Counted from the stretch's first letter, positions 1 through 7,827 are shown. The stretch: 64,000 bases of DNA from Armatimonadota bacterium (GCA_037138755.1 JBAXHT010000002.1:1-64000); one strand, 5' to 3'. Numbers and translations: made by a program. Notes: generated from the letters alone by a model not told the origin.

Positions 1-127
1 GGACAACCGGTTCAACAACGACTGGCACAACAGGAGCAACCGGGTCTACGACGGGCACGACTGGCACAACGGGGACAACCGGTTCAACAACGACTGGCAC
101 AACAGGAGCAACCGGGTCTACGACGGG
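1..127 (+). repeat. 72-bp-period tandem repeat encoding Thr/Gly stalk
   Basis: A 55-base unit at 1-55 recurs identically at 73-127, giving a 72-bp (24-codon) period inside the Thr/Gly-coding region. Such exact long-period repeats inside a low-complexity stalk are prone to slippage and can change stalk length in frame. Confidence 0.9.
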
Positions 128-1076
128 GACGACCGGGACAACCGGCACGACCGGAACGACAGGTACAACCGGAACAACGACAACCGGAGCAACCGGAACT
201 ACGACCGGTACCACCGGCACCACCGGTACGACGGGAACGACAGGCACAACCGGAACCACTGGAACTACCGGGACAACAGGCACTTCAGGAACGACCGGAT
301 CGACAACGACAACCGGAGGAGCGATGACAGGATCGACCGGGAACACGACTACCATCACCACCGACTCGCTTTATCGCTACATCACGGGCAACGGAATTCC
401 GGGGCACGTCACCGGGGCCTTCCCAAACCCGAACAACCCAAACTCAATCTCGGCGCAGAGCTACAACTGGCGATGCTTCAAATCCCCATCAGCGGCGGGT
501 AGCTACACGGCTGGTGGCCTCGGAAAGAAGGCTGGAACTGCTCGAAACAGCGTGCCGTTTGACCCTTACGCCAACGAGTGGTACCAGAATAACCCGGCGA
601 CAGGCTGGCAATACGAACCTAAAGGTGGAGGCGTCAATCTGGGCATCGACTCGAGCAATGCGCACGTCCAGCCTAATGGGGCATACCATTACCATGGGCT
701 GCCCATGGGGCTGCTCAACCTGTTGAGCTACACGACTCAGATGGCGATCGTCGGTTGGGCAGCAGACGGATTTCCGATCTACGGACCTTACTGTTACAGC
801 GTTGCAAACAACTCGTCGAGCGGACTGCGGCAGATGACCTCCAGCTTCCGGCTTAAATCCGGGACCCGGTCGGGCGGCCCGGGAGGAGTCTACGACGGCA
901 CATTCGAGCAAGACTGGGAGTACGTAGCGGGACTTGGTGACCTCGACCAGGCAAACGGGCGCACCGGCGTGACACCCGAATTTCCCGGCAGCACCTACTA
1001 CTATGTTCTCACCAATGCCTATCCCTATATTCCTCGCTACATGCGCGGTACGCCTGACCGTTCGTTTGGATACTGA
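1..1076 (+). CDS. YHYH-domain secreted protein with Thr/Gly repeat region (5' truncated)
   Basis: The reading frame is open from base 3 to the stop at 1074-1076, so the gene begins before the window; the first in-frame ATG (324) is probably not the start. About 107 visible N-terminal residues are nearly uninterrupted Gly-Thr-Thr triplets with occasional Ser or Ala, resembling the GXT collagen-like stalks of bacterial surface proteins. The following 250 residues carry YHYHG (codons at 684-698), a [13 protein letters not shown] stretch and a C-terminal region rich in Tyr and Gly, the hallmarks of the YHYH domain (PF14240). The function of that domain is not established; a surface or cell-wall location is inferred from the stalk. 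The next gene begins 3 bases after its stop, so the two are probably cotranscribed. Confidence 0.85.
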   Translation, partial: TTGSTTTGTTGATGSTTGTTGTTGTTGSTTTGTTGATGSTTGTTGTTGTTGTTGTTGTTTTGATGTTTGTTGTTGTTGTTGTTGTTGTTGTTGTSGTTGSTTTTGGAMTGSTGNTTTITTDSLYRYITGNGIPGHVTGAFPNPNNPNSISAQSYNWRCFKSPSAAGSYTAGGLGKKAGTARNSVPFDPYANEWYQNNPATGWQYEPKGGGVNLGIDSSNAHVQPNGAYHYHGLPMGLLNLLSYTTQMAIVGWAADGFPIYGPYCYSVANNSSSGLRQMTSSFRLKSGTRSGGPGGVYDGTFEQDWEYVAGLGDLDQANGRTGVTPEFPGSTYYYVLTNAYPYIPRYMRGTPDRSFGY

Positions 1077-1079
1077 GAC

Positions 1080-2144
1080 ATGCGCTGGATTCTCATCGTC
1101 GCAAGCTTGCTCCTCAGTACCCTCTCGCTTGGGCATGACTTGCTCGTCGATACCGTTCGGATTCTCGATTCCGGATCTGAACGGTTCATTTCAGTCGGAT
1201 TGCATAAATCTGATCCACTAGCGGGGAGAGCAGATTCCGAACTTCGCAAGCGCCTCAAGTTGACCCAAGCCGGAGTCCGGGTCGAAGTAGGCAAGATGGT
1301 CACGGTCAACCAAGTTAAGGGCGACATGCTGTACTGGCAAGCACGCTTGGTCGGGACCGGTTCCGGCGAGTACGCGCTGGGTGGTCAACTCCGACCCGAG
1401 CTACCAACAATTCTGCTCGTGTTTCGCAATGGACTTCTTGACAAGCAGACCGTCTACCAGCAGCCAACCGCCTCGAAGAAGCCGAGAGAAGAGAGTGGCT
1501 TTCTCAGCTTCTTCCGGCTTGGCGTCGACCACCTCTTGGCGGGACCAGACCATATCTTGTTCGTCCTTTCGCTTGTCTTAGTCGCTCGGAGGTTCAAGCA
1601 GATTGCCAAGGTTGTGACTGCGTTCACCGTCGCTCACTGTTGCACGCTCGCGTTGGTGGTTCTCAAAGGAGTCACACTCCCTTCCCGCATCGTCGAACCG
1701 CTTATCGCTCTAAGCATCGCGGTTGTGGCAATCCAGGCATTTCAGAAAGTGACCTTACGGAAAGGTGGAGGCGATGAGTTTCCTTCGAACCCGCCGGGAA
1801 GCTCTGACGAAGAAAAACCTAAAGACTCGCAGGAAGCTGTTTTAAGTCGGACCGAGCGAAACGAGGCTGTTCTCGTGGCTTTTGGCTTCGGTCTGGTTCA
1901 CGGCTTTGGCTTTGCTGGTGGACTGATGGATCGAGGGTTTGACCAGTCGAACATCTGGTCAGCGCTTCTCAGTTTCAATCTCGGCCTTGAGCTAGCTCAG
2001 CTTTCAATCGCGTTACTCAGCTGTGGCGCGATCTGGATATTGTCGAAACGGCCGTCGTTGCAATCCCGCGTCATCCAAATCGCGAGCGGGAGTTTTGCTT
2101 TGATCGCCGCCTTCTGGTTTGTCCAACGACTCCTTGGTTCTTAA
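1080..2144 (+). CDS. HupE/UreJ-type membrane protein
   Basis: This 354-residue protein begins with a signal-peptide-like segment (1-19), followed by a soluble region of about 120 residues and then membrane helices from about residue 143. The HupE/UreJ_2 family pattern is clear: VDHLLAGPDHILF (H151, D157, H158), AHCCTLAL near 185 (H186) and HGFGFAG (H274) supply conserved His/Asp residues within helices. Family members are linked to nickel or cobalt uptake for hydrogenase/urease, but this subgroup with an N-terminal soluble domain has no assigned substrate. No hydrogenase or urease gene is in the window. It lies 3 bases downstream of the YHYH protein and is likely in its operon. A charged insert (about 228-260) separates two helix groups. 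Confidence 0.85.
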   Translation: MRWILIVASLLLSTLSLGHDLLVDTVRILDSGSERFISVGLHKSDPLAGRADSELRKRLKLTQAGVRVEVGKMVTVNQVKGDMLYWQARLVGTGSGEYALGGQLRPELPTILLVFRNGLLDKQTVYQQPTASKKPREESGFLSFFRLGVDHLLAGPDHILFVLSLVLVARRFKQIAKVVTAFTVAHCCTLALVVLKGVTLPSRIVEPLIALSIAVVAIQAFQKVTLRKGGGDEFPSNPPGSSDEEKPKDSQEAVLSRTERNEAVLVAFGFGLVHGFGFAGGLMDRGFDQSNIWSALLSFNLGLELAQLSIALLSCGAIWILSKRPSLQSRVIQIASGSFALIAAFWFVQRLLGS

Positions 2145-2156
2145 CCCGCTCGGGCG

Positions 2157-2579
2157 TCAGGGACGGGGCCAAAATGCGTCGGTCCAACGAGCTTCGTCGC
2201 CCTTTCGGTAGACCATCGCGCATCCGACCAAAAGTGCGATGAAGCCGAAAGCAGCAAGCAAAGCGCCTAGCGCCATAATCATTCTTCCAACCGATTCCGC
2301 AGTGTGCGCCGTGTCGAATTGCTGCCTTGCGGCCAAGAGGCTCGCTGGTTGTTTTGGCTTGACCAATGAGGCTGCACCAATCATCTTTGCCGACGAGATG
2401 ATAGCTAGCACCAACCCTGCGCCAGACATCAGCATTCCCAGAAGGAACGCCCAGAGACCCCATTTTCGGGTTCGATACCCATCCCGCCACCGTTTCGCAA
2501 GTTCGCAAATACAGATCGGCTCATCGGGGTTCACAAACGCCCCAATCTGCCCTCTGCATTGCGGACACCTCGGATTCAA
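2157..2579 (-). CDS. Zinc-ribbon membrane protein (array member 9)
   Basis: This 140-residue protein is the last gene of a nine-gene minus-strand array. It opens with CPQCRGQIG and a second, degenerate Cys pair CIC (C23, C25), an altered zinc ribbon, followed by two predicted membrane segments (about 42-64 and 100-124) that flank a 35-residue loop. There are 9 bases between it and the preceding gene. The function is unknown; the shared architecture with its eight upstream neighbours is the main clue. It converges on the HupE-like gene with only 12 bases between stops. Confidence 0.75.
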   Translation of the reverse strand: MNPRCPQCRGQIGAFVNPDEPICICELAKRWRDGYRTRKWGLWAFLLGMLMSGAGLVLAIISSAKMIGAASLVKPKQPASLLAARQQFDTAHTAESVGRMIMALGALLAAFGFIALLVGCAMVYRKGDEARWTDAFWPRP

Positions 2580-2588
2580 CGCTTCACC

Positions 2589-3113
2589 CTACCCCTTCCG
2601 AATGCTGCCCAACAGTATAAGTACGAGCGCCATAATCATCCCGTTACAACCCATGACGGCTCCGCCCAGCCACCAGAGATGCGCCGGATGAAAGCCCTCC
2701 GCGCAACTGCCAAAGCTCACAAGCGTCGCACCTATTAGCAGCGCTGTGCCGATCAACATTTGCCGAATTCCGTGCTGAGTTCGGCTCACGACTTCACCGC
2801 AGTGAGAGCAGTGGCGTCGACGACGTTCCACTCTTGCCCCACAATTGTCACACACAGAATAGTCCCCGTCGGCCCCTGGGAGAAACGCGTTCTTCGCGTC
2901 ACTCTGCTCAGCCCGGACCAGGGCAATCAGGCAACCAAACAGTCCCACCGCCCCTAGTGCCATAGACCAACCGGGCCAAGCTGACTTGCCGAATGCGTCA
3001 ATGAACTCCCAAAACTGACCTCGCCGGGAAGGACTCCAAAGAAGAAACGACAGAAATGTTCCGATCCCGATAAACGAGGAAATGACCATTCCCGCCCAAA
3101 GCCATTTCCTCAC
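2589..3113 (-). CDS. Zinc-ribbon membrane protein (array member 8, ribbon between two helix pairs)
   Basis: This 174-residue protein is the largest array member. Unlike the others, its ribbon lies in the middle: two hydrophobic segments (about 5-27 and 48-67), then CDNCGARVERRRRHCSHCG (about 87-105), then two more hydrophobic segments. It looks like a fusion of an extra helix pair to the standard ribbon-plus-two-helices unit. The start overlaps the stop of the upstream gene by 4 bases (3110-3113), indicating translational coupling. The function is unknown. Confidence 0.75.
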   Translation of the reverse strand: MRKWLWAGMVISSFIGIGTFLSFLLWSPSRRGQFWEFIDAFGKSAWPGWSMALGAVGLFGCLIALVRAEQSDAKNAFLPGADGDYSVCDNCGARVERRRRHCSHCGEVVSRTQHGIRQMLIGTALLIGATLVSFGSCAEGFHPAHLWWLGGAVMGCNGMIMALVLILLGSIRKG

Positions 3114-3406
3114 TTCCTATCGCCCCCGTCCCGTAAGAACGCCCAGTAGACAGCCCACAGCATCAAGCACGTGACGGCGATCCACAGCCAAAGTGACGCC
3201 AAGTACGGTGAGACGAAACGCCCAAGCGGATACCAAAGCACGCAGTATCCAAAACACATAAGAGGAGTGACCGACACGAGAAGGACGAGCCCGATAGTGT
3301 TCCGGGTGATCTTCCCCGGCTCCCAGCCGCACATTGGGCAGAATCTCGCACCAAGTTTCCAATCCGCACCGCACTTCCCGCACTGTTTAGGTTTATCTGG
3401 GCTCAC
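3110..3406 (-). CDS. Zinc-ribbon membrane protein (array member 7)
   Basis: This 98-residue protein has CGKCGADWKLGARFCPMCGW near the N-terminus (a CxxC-x11-CxxC ribbon) followed by two hydrophobic segments (about 38-60 and 68-89) and a short charged tail. The region between the helices (YPLGRFVSPY) resembles that of member 6 (GGPLAYVSPI), supporting common descent. It overlaps member 8 by 4 bases and is separated from member 6 by 46 bases. The function is unknown. Confidence 0.8.
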   Translation of the reverse strand: MSPDKPKQCGKCGADWKLGARFCPMCGWEPGKITRNTIGLVLLVSVTPLMCFGYCVLWYPLGRFVSPYLASLWLWIAVTCLMLWAVYWAFLRDGGDRK

Positions 3407-3452
3407 ATCACACGACCACTTTTTGCGACGCTGACACTTGCTTGCACAAGCA

Positions 3453-3746
3453 TCAGTCGCGCTTTTCTCCCGACGGCTGCATTACTTTCCAAACTACCCA
3501 AGCAAGCCACACCGCTAGGAGAATCCAGGGAAGCGGCTCGATAAAGATCGGAGACACATAGGCCAGAGGACCGCCGATGCAGCAGTAACCAATCGCCATA
3601 AACGGAAACACCGCCATCACGGCAAGGAACACCCCAAGTCCAGAGACTTGGTTGGCGACATCCCAGCCGCAGAATTCGCAGATCGTCCGTCCGGGATGCC
3701 AGCTTGCCCCGCACTTGGGGCATTCTGATGGTCGTGCCGAACTCAT
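3453..3746 (-). CDS. Zinc-ribbon membrane protein (array member 6)
   Basis: The 97-residue reading starts at the ATG at 3746, whose first base lies inside the upstream stop (ATGA overlap 3743-3746); the longer open frame to 4004 is an artefact. The N-terminus carries CPKCGASWHPGRTICEFCGW, then two hydrophobic segments with a GGPLAY motif between them. The same motif occurs in member 2. The function is unknown. Confidence 0.8.
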   Translation of the reverse strand: MSSARPSECPKCGASWHPGRTICEFCGWDVANQVSGLGVFLAVMAVFPFMAIGYCCIGGPLAYVSPIFIEPLPWILLAVWLAWVVWKVMQPSGEKRD

Positions 3747-4039
3747 GACCTCGACTTCCTTCGCCAATACTCTAACCCACCGATGATGCCGAGAAACACG
3801 AGAGCTCCGGGCCAGAACCACCACTGGGTGAATACCCAGTGCGCCGACCACGCAGAGAACCCTGTTAACCAGCAAGGTGCAAAGCACGCCAACGGACAGA
3901 CTGCCAGCGCTCCGAGCAGGAAGAAGATAGGAGCAACCGGGTCTTTTGAACTCCAGCCACAAACTGGGCAACAATTCGCCCTCATCTCGAGTCGAGCGTC
4001 GCACTTGGGGCAGGGCTTGAACTCAACCTCAATGCTCAT
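3743..4039 (-). CDS. Zinc-ribbon membrane protein (array member 5)
   Basis: This 98-residue protein starts at ATG 4039, which overlaps the upstream stop by 4 bases (4036-4039). It has CPKCDARLEMRANCCPVCGW near the N-terminus and a C-terminal Trp-rich hydrophobic half with two membrane segments, ending in a basic tail (YWRRKSRS). The basic tail suggests a cytoplasmic C-terminus by the positive-inside rule. The function is unknown. Confidence 0.8.
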   Translation of the reverse strand: MSIEVEFKPCPKCDARLEMRANCCPVCGWSSKDPVAPIFFLLGALAVCPLACFAPCWLTGFSAWSAHWVFTQWWFWPGALVFLGIIGGLEYWRRKSRS

Positions 4040-4374
4040 GGGTGATTTTTGAGGTCTAGGAACGCCGCGATAAAAACGAAGAACTGGAAAAGAATGAACA
4101 AGCCAACACCGGACCAAACCGCAATGAGAAACTCTTCGAGGTGTGCTGGTTGCTGACCGTAGCCCCACAGCATTCCAACTGGAGCGAAGCCGAACAGAAA
4201 GGCCCCCGCGTAAACAGCTCGAGTAATGCTAACCCTCATACGTACCTTCTGCTTTGCTTGGCGTGTGAGCGGGAGCTTGCACCGAGAGCAGACACCTTCC
4301 TCCTCGGGCAAAGCTATTTGACACCTCGGGCAGACGACCAGCGGATCAAAAATGCTCGACTCACTTCCCATCAT
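4036..4374 (-). CDS. Zinc-ribbon membrane protein (array member 4)
   Basis: This 112-residue reading starts at ATG 4374, which overlaps the end of the upstream gene by 14 bases; an upstream in-frame start at 4410 would overlap further and is less likely. It has CPRCQIALPEEEGVCSRCKL near residues 15-34, a basic linker, and two hydrophobic segments. It is less similar to its neighbours than they are to one another. The function is unknown. Confidence 0.75.
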   Translation of the reverse strand: MMGSESSIFDPLVVCPRCQIALPEEEGVCSRCKLPLTRQAKQKVRMRVSITRAVYAGAFLFGFAPVGMLWGYGQQPAHLEEFLIAVWSGVGLFILFQFFVFIAAFLDLKNHP

Positions 4375-4660
4375 CAAACCCCAATCCGATCCACCACTTG
4401 ACCGCGCCAACGATGCTGAGTGCGACGCCTGCCAACAGAAAGAGTGCGAATGTGTCTCCGGGGATCAACGAAGCCCCCATCGCCGTGCATCCGCCTCCGC
4501 AGGCCAGAAAAGCGGTGATCATCATCAAACACCCCTCCAGCCGCATCTTCTTCCCCTTCGCGATCATCTCGGGATTCCGCCAGCCGCAGTGAGCGCAGAA
4601 CTCCAAACCGTCACCGAGCGTTCGGCGACACTTTGGGCACGATCCACTTGTGTCCAGCAT
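4361..4660 (-). CDS. Zinc-ribbon membrane protein (array member 3, duplicate of member 2)
   Basis: This 99-residue protein starts at ATG 4660. CPKCRRTL and EFCAHCGWRNPEMIAKGKK are shared almost exactly with member 2 just upstream, and the DNA of that segment is also closely similar, pointing to a recent tandem duplication. The membrane halves have diverged much more than the ribbons. The spacing to member 2 is 7 bases. The function is unknown. Confidence 0.8.
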   Translation of the reverse strand: MLDTSGSCPKCRRTLGDGLEFCAHCGWRNPEMIAKGKKMRLEGCLMMITAFLACGGGCTAMGASLIPGDTFALFLLAGVALSIVGAVKWWIGLGFDDGK

Positions 4661-4667
4661 CTTTGAT

Positions 4668-4967
4668 TCAAGACCCCACAAAATAGCTGACTCCCTTGAG
4701 CCACTTGACAACTCCAATAAGCCCGAATCCGAACGCGCCACCAACCAGTGGATACCATGCCCAGTAGGCAAGCGGACCGCCTTCAAATGAGTAGCAACTC
4801 CCTCCGCAGCTGAGACAAGCAACCAACATCAAGACCAGTCCCTCCAGCCGCAACTTCTTCCCCTTAGCGATCATCTCAGGATTTCGCCAGCCGCAATGTG
4901 CGCAGAACTCTGCTCCCTCGGGAAGAGTCCGACGGCATTTCGGGCAAAATCCAAGTTCCAAGCTCAC
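4668..4967 (-). CDS. Zinc-ribbon membrane protein (array member 2)
   Basis: This 99-residue protein most likely starts at a GTG (4967) that forms a GTGA overlap with the stop of the first array gene; the longer open frame to 5048 lies within that gene. The ribbon (CPKCRRTL...EFCAHCGW) and the following basic linker are nearly identical to member 3. The inter-helix motif GGPLAY is shared with member 6. The function is unknown. Confidence 0.75.
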   Translation of the reverse strand: MSLELGFCPKCRRTLPEGAEFCAHCGWRNPEMIAKGKKLRLEGLVLMLVACLSCGGSCYSFEGGPLAYWAWYPLVGGAFGFGLIGVVKWLKGVSYFVGS

Positions 4968-5239
4968 TCGTCCCTCCGAAACCCTCCGCCGCGAGACTCC
5001 CACAAGCGGATGCACCCAAGCGCAACAAACACAATGACTAGCCACCAAGCGGTCGGTAAACCCTTTGCGAACAGAATGATGGCCGCTGTGATCGCGGCTA
5101 CGAGAAAGTTGATTGCAGCCATGGCAAGGCTTGTGTTTCGTTCATGCGTAACCACTCGGTATCCACACTGGAGGCAACTCTTGTCTTGCCGCAAAAGTTC
5201 CTTGCCGCAGTTTTCGCACCACCGCTGGTCTTTCCCCAC
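4964..5239 (-). CDS. Zinc-ribbon membrane protein (array member 1, promoter-proximal)
   Basis: This 91-residue protein begins at GTG 5239. It has CENCGKELL and CLQCGY (C8, C11, C22, C25), then two hydrophobic segments (about 37-60 and 63-80) and a charged C-terminus. A TAGAAT hexamer lies 6 bases upstream of the GTG and no Shine-Dalgarno sequence is present, so a leaderless transcript is likely. It is the first gene of the nine-gene array. The function is unknown; zinc ribbons of this kind can bind metal, nucleic acid or protein partners. Confidence 0.75.
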   Translation of the reverse strand: MGKDQRWCENCGKELLRQDKSCLQCGYRVVTHERNTSLAMAAINFLVAAITAAIILFAKGLPTAWWLVIVFVALGCIRLWESRGGGFRRDE

Positions 5240-5245
5240 ACCCCC

Positions 5246-5251
5246 ATTCTA
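5246..5251 (-). promoter_or_regulatory. -10-like hexamer of zinc-ribbon array
   Basis: TAGAAT on the minus strand ends 6 bases before the GTG at 5239, placing the expected transcription start at or beside the start codon. This is the same arrangement seen for many other genes in the window. Confidence 0.5.
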
Positions 5252-5284
5252 AACCAAAACTCCCGTCCGCGCGGCGGCGCGGGT

Positions 5285-5337
5285 CCCGATGGGTGTTGGG
5301 TCGGGGAGCGAAGCGAGTCGATCCGGCACCCATCGGG
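5285..5337. repeat. Inverted repeat between divergent genes
   Basis: CCCGATGGGTG (5285-5295) and CACCCATCGGG (5327-5337) form a perfect 11-bp inverted repeat with a 31-base loop. It lies in the 206-base gap between the zinc-ribbon array and the acyl-CoA dehydrogenase. The rest of the gap is GC-rich, then a short tandem run of CCTCACT-like units (about 5370-5405). Confidence 0.7.
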
Positions 5338-5424
5338 TGGGGTCTGGCATCGGGGCCGCGGCGGGATGTGAACTCTCAACTCCTCACTCCTCACTCCTCA
5401 CTCCCAACTCCCCACCCAATCCGC

Positions 5425-5430
5425 CATAAT
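5425..5430 (+). promoter_or_regulatory. -10-like hexamer of acyl-CoA dehydrogenase gene
   Basis: CATAAT lies 15 bases before the ATG at 5446, giving an expected leader of about 6-9 bases. GAGAGG at 5433-5438 resembles a ribosome binding site but would lie at or before the expected transcript start. Confidence 0.45.
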
Positions 5431-5445
5431 ATGAGAGGTACAACG

Positions 5446-7053
5446 ATGTCCGAAACCCTCATCCCCGGCGCCTCTTTTCTCTGCGGAACCCCTGCTCGGT
5501 CCTTCACGCCTGAAGACTTTAGCAGCGATGAGAAAATGATGATCGACACCGCCGAGCAGTTCTGCCGCGCGGAAATCATGCCTCATCTGGAGGCGATTGA
5601 TCATCAAGAGGAGGGTCTGATGCCCAAGCTGATCGCAAAAGCCGGCGAGCTAGGTTTGTGCGGAATCGACTCACCCGAAGCATACGGTGGACTCGGGCTA
5701 GGCAAAAACGTCGCCGCGCGAATCCTCGAATTCATGAGCCTCAACGGCTCTATGTCCGTCACCTACGGCATCACCAGCGGAATCAGCCAGGTCGGGCTGT
5801 CGCTCTTTGGAACTGAGGAGCAGAAGGCGAAGTTTCTGCCTGCTTTGACGAGTGGCGAGTCCATCGGCGCCTACGCCCTCAGCGAGCCGAATGCTGGCTC
5901 TGATGCTCTTTCCGCAACCACAACCGCCGTCCAAAAAGGCGACAAGTGGGTGCTGAACGGCACCAAAATGTGGATCAGTAACGCCAAGTGGGCCGACCAG
6001 TTCTTGGTCATGGCGAAGATCAACGGGACCGACTTCTCCGCTTTCATCGTTCCGCGCGATACCCCCGGGCTGACCATCGCCCGCGAAGAACACAAGATGG
6101 GGCTCAAGGGGTCATCGACGGCGCGGATCGTGCTTGAGGACGCTGAGATCCCCCTGGATCACCTCCTCTACGAACCGGGCAAAGGACACCATGTCGCCTT
6201 CAACGCCCTCAACATCGGTCGCTTCAAACTCTCGTCGATGTCCATCGGCCCTGCCCGAAACGCCATCGAACTCGCCGCTGGCTACGCCCGAGATCGGAAG
6301 CAGTTCGGCAAGTCTCTTTCGGAGTTCGGCCTGATCCAGAAGAAGCTCGGCCAAATGGCCGCGCTCTTCTTCGTCGCCGAGTCCATGATCTACCGCACCG
6401 GAGCCCTCATCGACGAGGCGTTCGATCTGTACGGCGGAACCATTGACGGCAACCGAAAAGCCGCCGAGGAGTACGCCATCGAGTGCTCGGCCTGCAAGGT
6501 CTTCAGCACCGAGGCCGAAGCGTGGATTATCGACGAAGCCCTCCAAATCTTCGGCGGCTACGGCTTCACCGAGGAGTTCCCGATGGCGCGCCACTACCGC
6601 GACGCCCGCGTCAGCCGAATCTACGAAGGCACAAACGAGATCAACCGCGTCTTCCTCGCCGACCGCTTCCAGCGCAAGCTCAAGTCCGGCTCCCTGGCTC
6701 CGCTCGTCGCGGACTCCTGGATCGCCGACCTCGCGATCAAGGCCCTCCACATGCAGCTCGACGGTCAGATCCAGATTGGCGCGGCTTCCGATCTGATTCT
6801 GCTTGCCTTTGCGGAGCAATCCGCAAGACTGCGCGCCCACGGTACCCCCGGCGTCTCGCCGGGCTCCGAAACCCGGCGAGACGCCGGGGATACCCTCTAC
6901 ACCGCCGCCCTCCCGTACCTCAACCTCAAAGCCGCCGAAGCCTGGCAACTCCTCAGCGAGGAGCCGCTGACTTTGCCGAAGGTCGAGAAAATCGACTACG
7001 CAACTTTGGCGGACTTGGTCCACCACCACAACGGCCCGGTTCGGTTCAACTAG
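5446..7053 (+). CDS. Acyl-CoA dehydrogenase
   Basis: This 535-residue flavoprotein catalyses the alpha,beta-dehydrogenation of acyl-CoA in beta-oxidation, passing electrons to ETF. Family signatures include YALSEPNAGSDA, WISNAKWADQF (FAD-binding beta domain) and QIFGGYGFTEEFP with IYEGTNEINR; E394 is the likely catalytic base. The length and extra C-terminal domain resemble the very-long-chain ACAD9/ACADVL type. The start is placed at 5446; open frame upstream to 5293 lies in a structured non-coding gap. Residues 466-483 are encoded by a 54-bp palindromic repeat inserted in frame in the C-terminal domain. Confidence 0.92.
   Translation: MSETLIPGASFLCGTPARSFTPEDFSSDEKMMIDTAEQFCRAEIMPHLEAIDHQEEGLMPKLIAKAGELGLCGIDSPEAYGGLGLGKNVAARILEFMSLNGSMSVTYGITSGISQVGLSLFGTEEQKAKFLPALTSGESIGAYALSEPNAGSDALSATTTAVQKGDKWVLNGTKMWISNAKWADQFLVMAKINGTDFSAFIVPRDTPGLTIAREEHKMGLKGSSTARIVLEDAEIPLDHLLYEPGKGHHVAFNALNIGRFKLSSMSIGPARNAIELAAGYARDRKQFGKSLSEFGLIQKKLGQMAALFFVAESMIYRTGALIDEAFDLYGGTIDGNRKAAEEYAIECSACKVFSTEAEAWIIDEALQIFGGYGFTEEFPMARHYRDARVSRIYEGTNEINRVFLADRFQRKLKSGSLAPLVADSWIADLAIKALHMQLDGQIQIGAASDLILLAFAEQSARLRAHGTPGVSPGSETRRDAGDTLYTAALPYLNLKAAEAWQLLSEEPLTLPKVEKIDYATLADLVHHHNGPVRFN
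6841..6894. repeat. REP-like palindrome inside the acyl-CoA dehydrogenase frame
   Basis: A 54-bp element begins GGTACCCCCGGCGTCTCGCC and ends with its near-complement. It matches, apart from a few loop-proximal bases, the element at 50906-50959. At 54 bp it adds exactly 18 codons and preserves the reading frame. Confidence 0.9.
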
Positions 7054-7056
7054 TTC

Positions 7057-7827
7057 TTACGCAGTTCGCTTGCGACGGCGCATCAGACCGGCAATTCCTA
7101 GGCCGATTGCCGCCATCGAAGCTGGCTCTGGAACAATTTGCATCGCAGGGAATGCTGCACCTAAGTTAGAAGCCGTCGTCGCATTGTACGACGTTGCACT
7201 AAGGGCTTGGTACTTCGTACCGTAGCCGGCCGCATTCGGCGGTGAGAACGAATCAAGCACGATACTACTCGTCGAAGTCGAAGGAGTATGACTGAGCATT
7301 ATGACCAGATCTCCGCCTTTGTAAATGTAAGGAGTCGTAAATTTGATCTCGAATCCCCACGGATTCACAGCTGGAGCGACCGCATTGCCAGGGTAAGCAT
7401 TTGCCGGAAGCGACAATCCGCCCGTCCTGACAACAACCGGATCCAACATGTTATTCGCAAATGTCGCACTCATAGAACCGACTGCGTTTCTCGCCTGAGC
7501 AAATGTCAAAGTCCAATCCGCAAACGAGTCTGCCTGAAACAACGGTGTCGCCTGTGAGGTTGCTCGAAAGTTGATCGCCTTTAGCGGAGTGTTCACCGTG
7601 AAATAGCTGAGCTCACTGGCGGCAATCTGAAACTGTACGGTTCGATTTGCCGAAGAGAAAACGTTTGCTGTAGACGATCCACCAGCGGCGGCGAGCGGAG
7701 ATGAGGTTGCGAATGCTGTCGGAACGGCGGTTTGACCTTGAACTCCAAGAACAAGCCCGACCCCGAGGGTTACGGAGATTGCCACTCGAACACGAGTGAT
7801 GACATTGATTGATTGATTTCGTTTCAT
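7057..7827 (-). CDS. PEP-CTERM secreted protein
   Basis: This 256-residue protein has a signal peptide (about 1-32) and a central Ala/Ser/Thr-rich region with no recognisable enzyme motif. The C-terminus reads VPEPASMAAIGLGIAGL followed by RRRK: a PEP motif, a hydrophobic helix and a basic tail. In known systems such tails are processed by an exosortase (XrtA type), which releases the protein to the outer surface. No exosortase is in this window. It converges on the acyl-CoA dehydrogenase with 3 bases between stops. Confidence 0.85.
   Translation of the reverse strand: MKRNQSINVITRVRVAISVTLGVGLVLGVQGQTAVPTAFATSSPLAAAGGSSTANVFSSANRTVQFQIAASELSYFTVNTPLKAINFRATSQATPLFQADSFADWTLTFAQARNAVGSMSATFANNMLDPVVVRTGGLSLPANAYPGNAVAPAVNPWGFEIKFTTPYIYKGGDLVIMLSHTPSTSTSSIVLDSFSPPNAAGYGTKYQALSATSYNATTASNLGAAFPAMQIVPEPASMAAIGLGIAGLMRRRKRTA

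Noticed and set aside
1-323. CRISPR-like array at the window start
   Set aside because: The repeats are contiguous and in frame with a protein, encoding Gly-Thr-Thr triplets; there are no unique spacers.
489-1136. 215-residue minus-strand open frame
   Set aside because: It lies opposite the YHYH coding region, has no start signal and no recognisable domain; the plus-strand frame carries clear family motifs.
6112-7029. 305-residue minus-strand frame opposite the acyl-CoA dehydrogenase
   Set aside because: Antisense shadow created by codon bias; composition is Val/Asp/Glu/Gly-skewed without domain signal.
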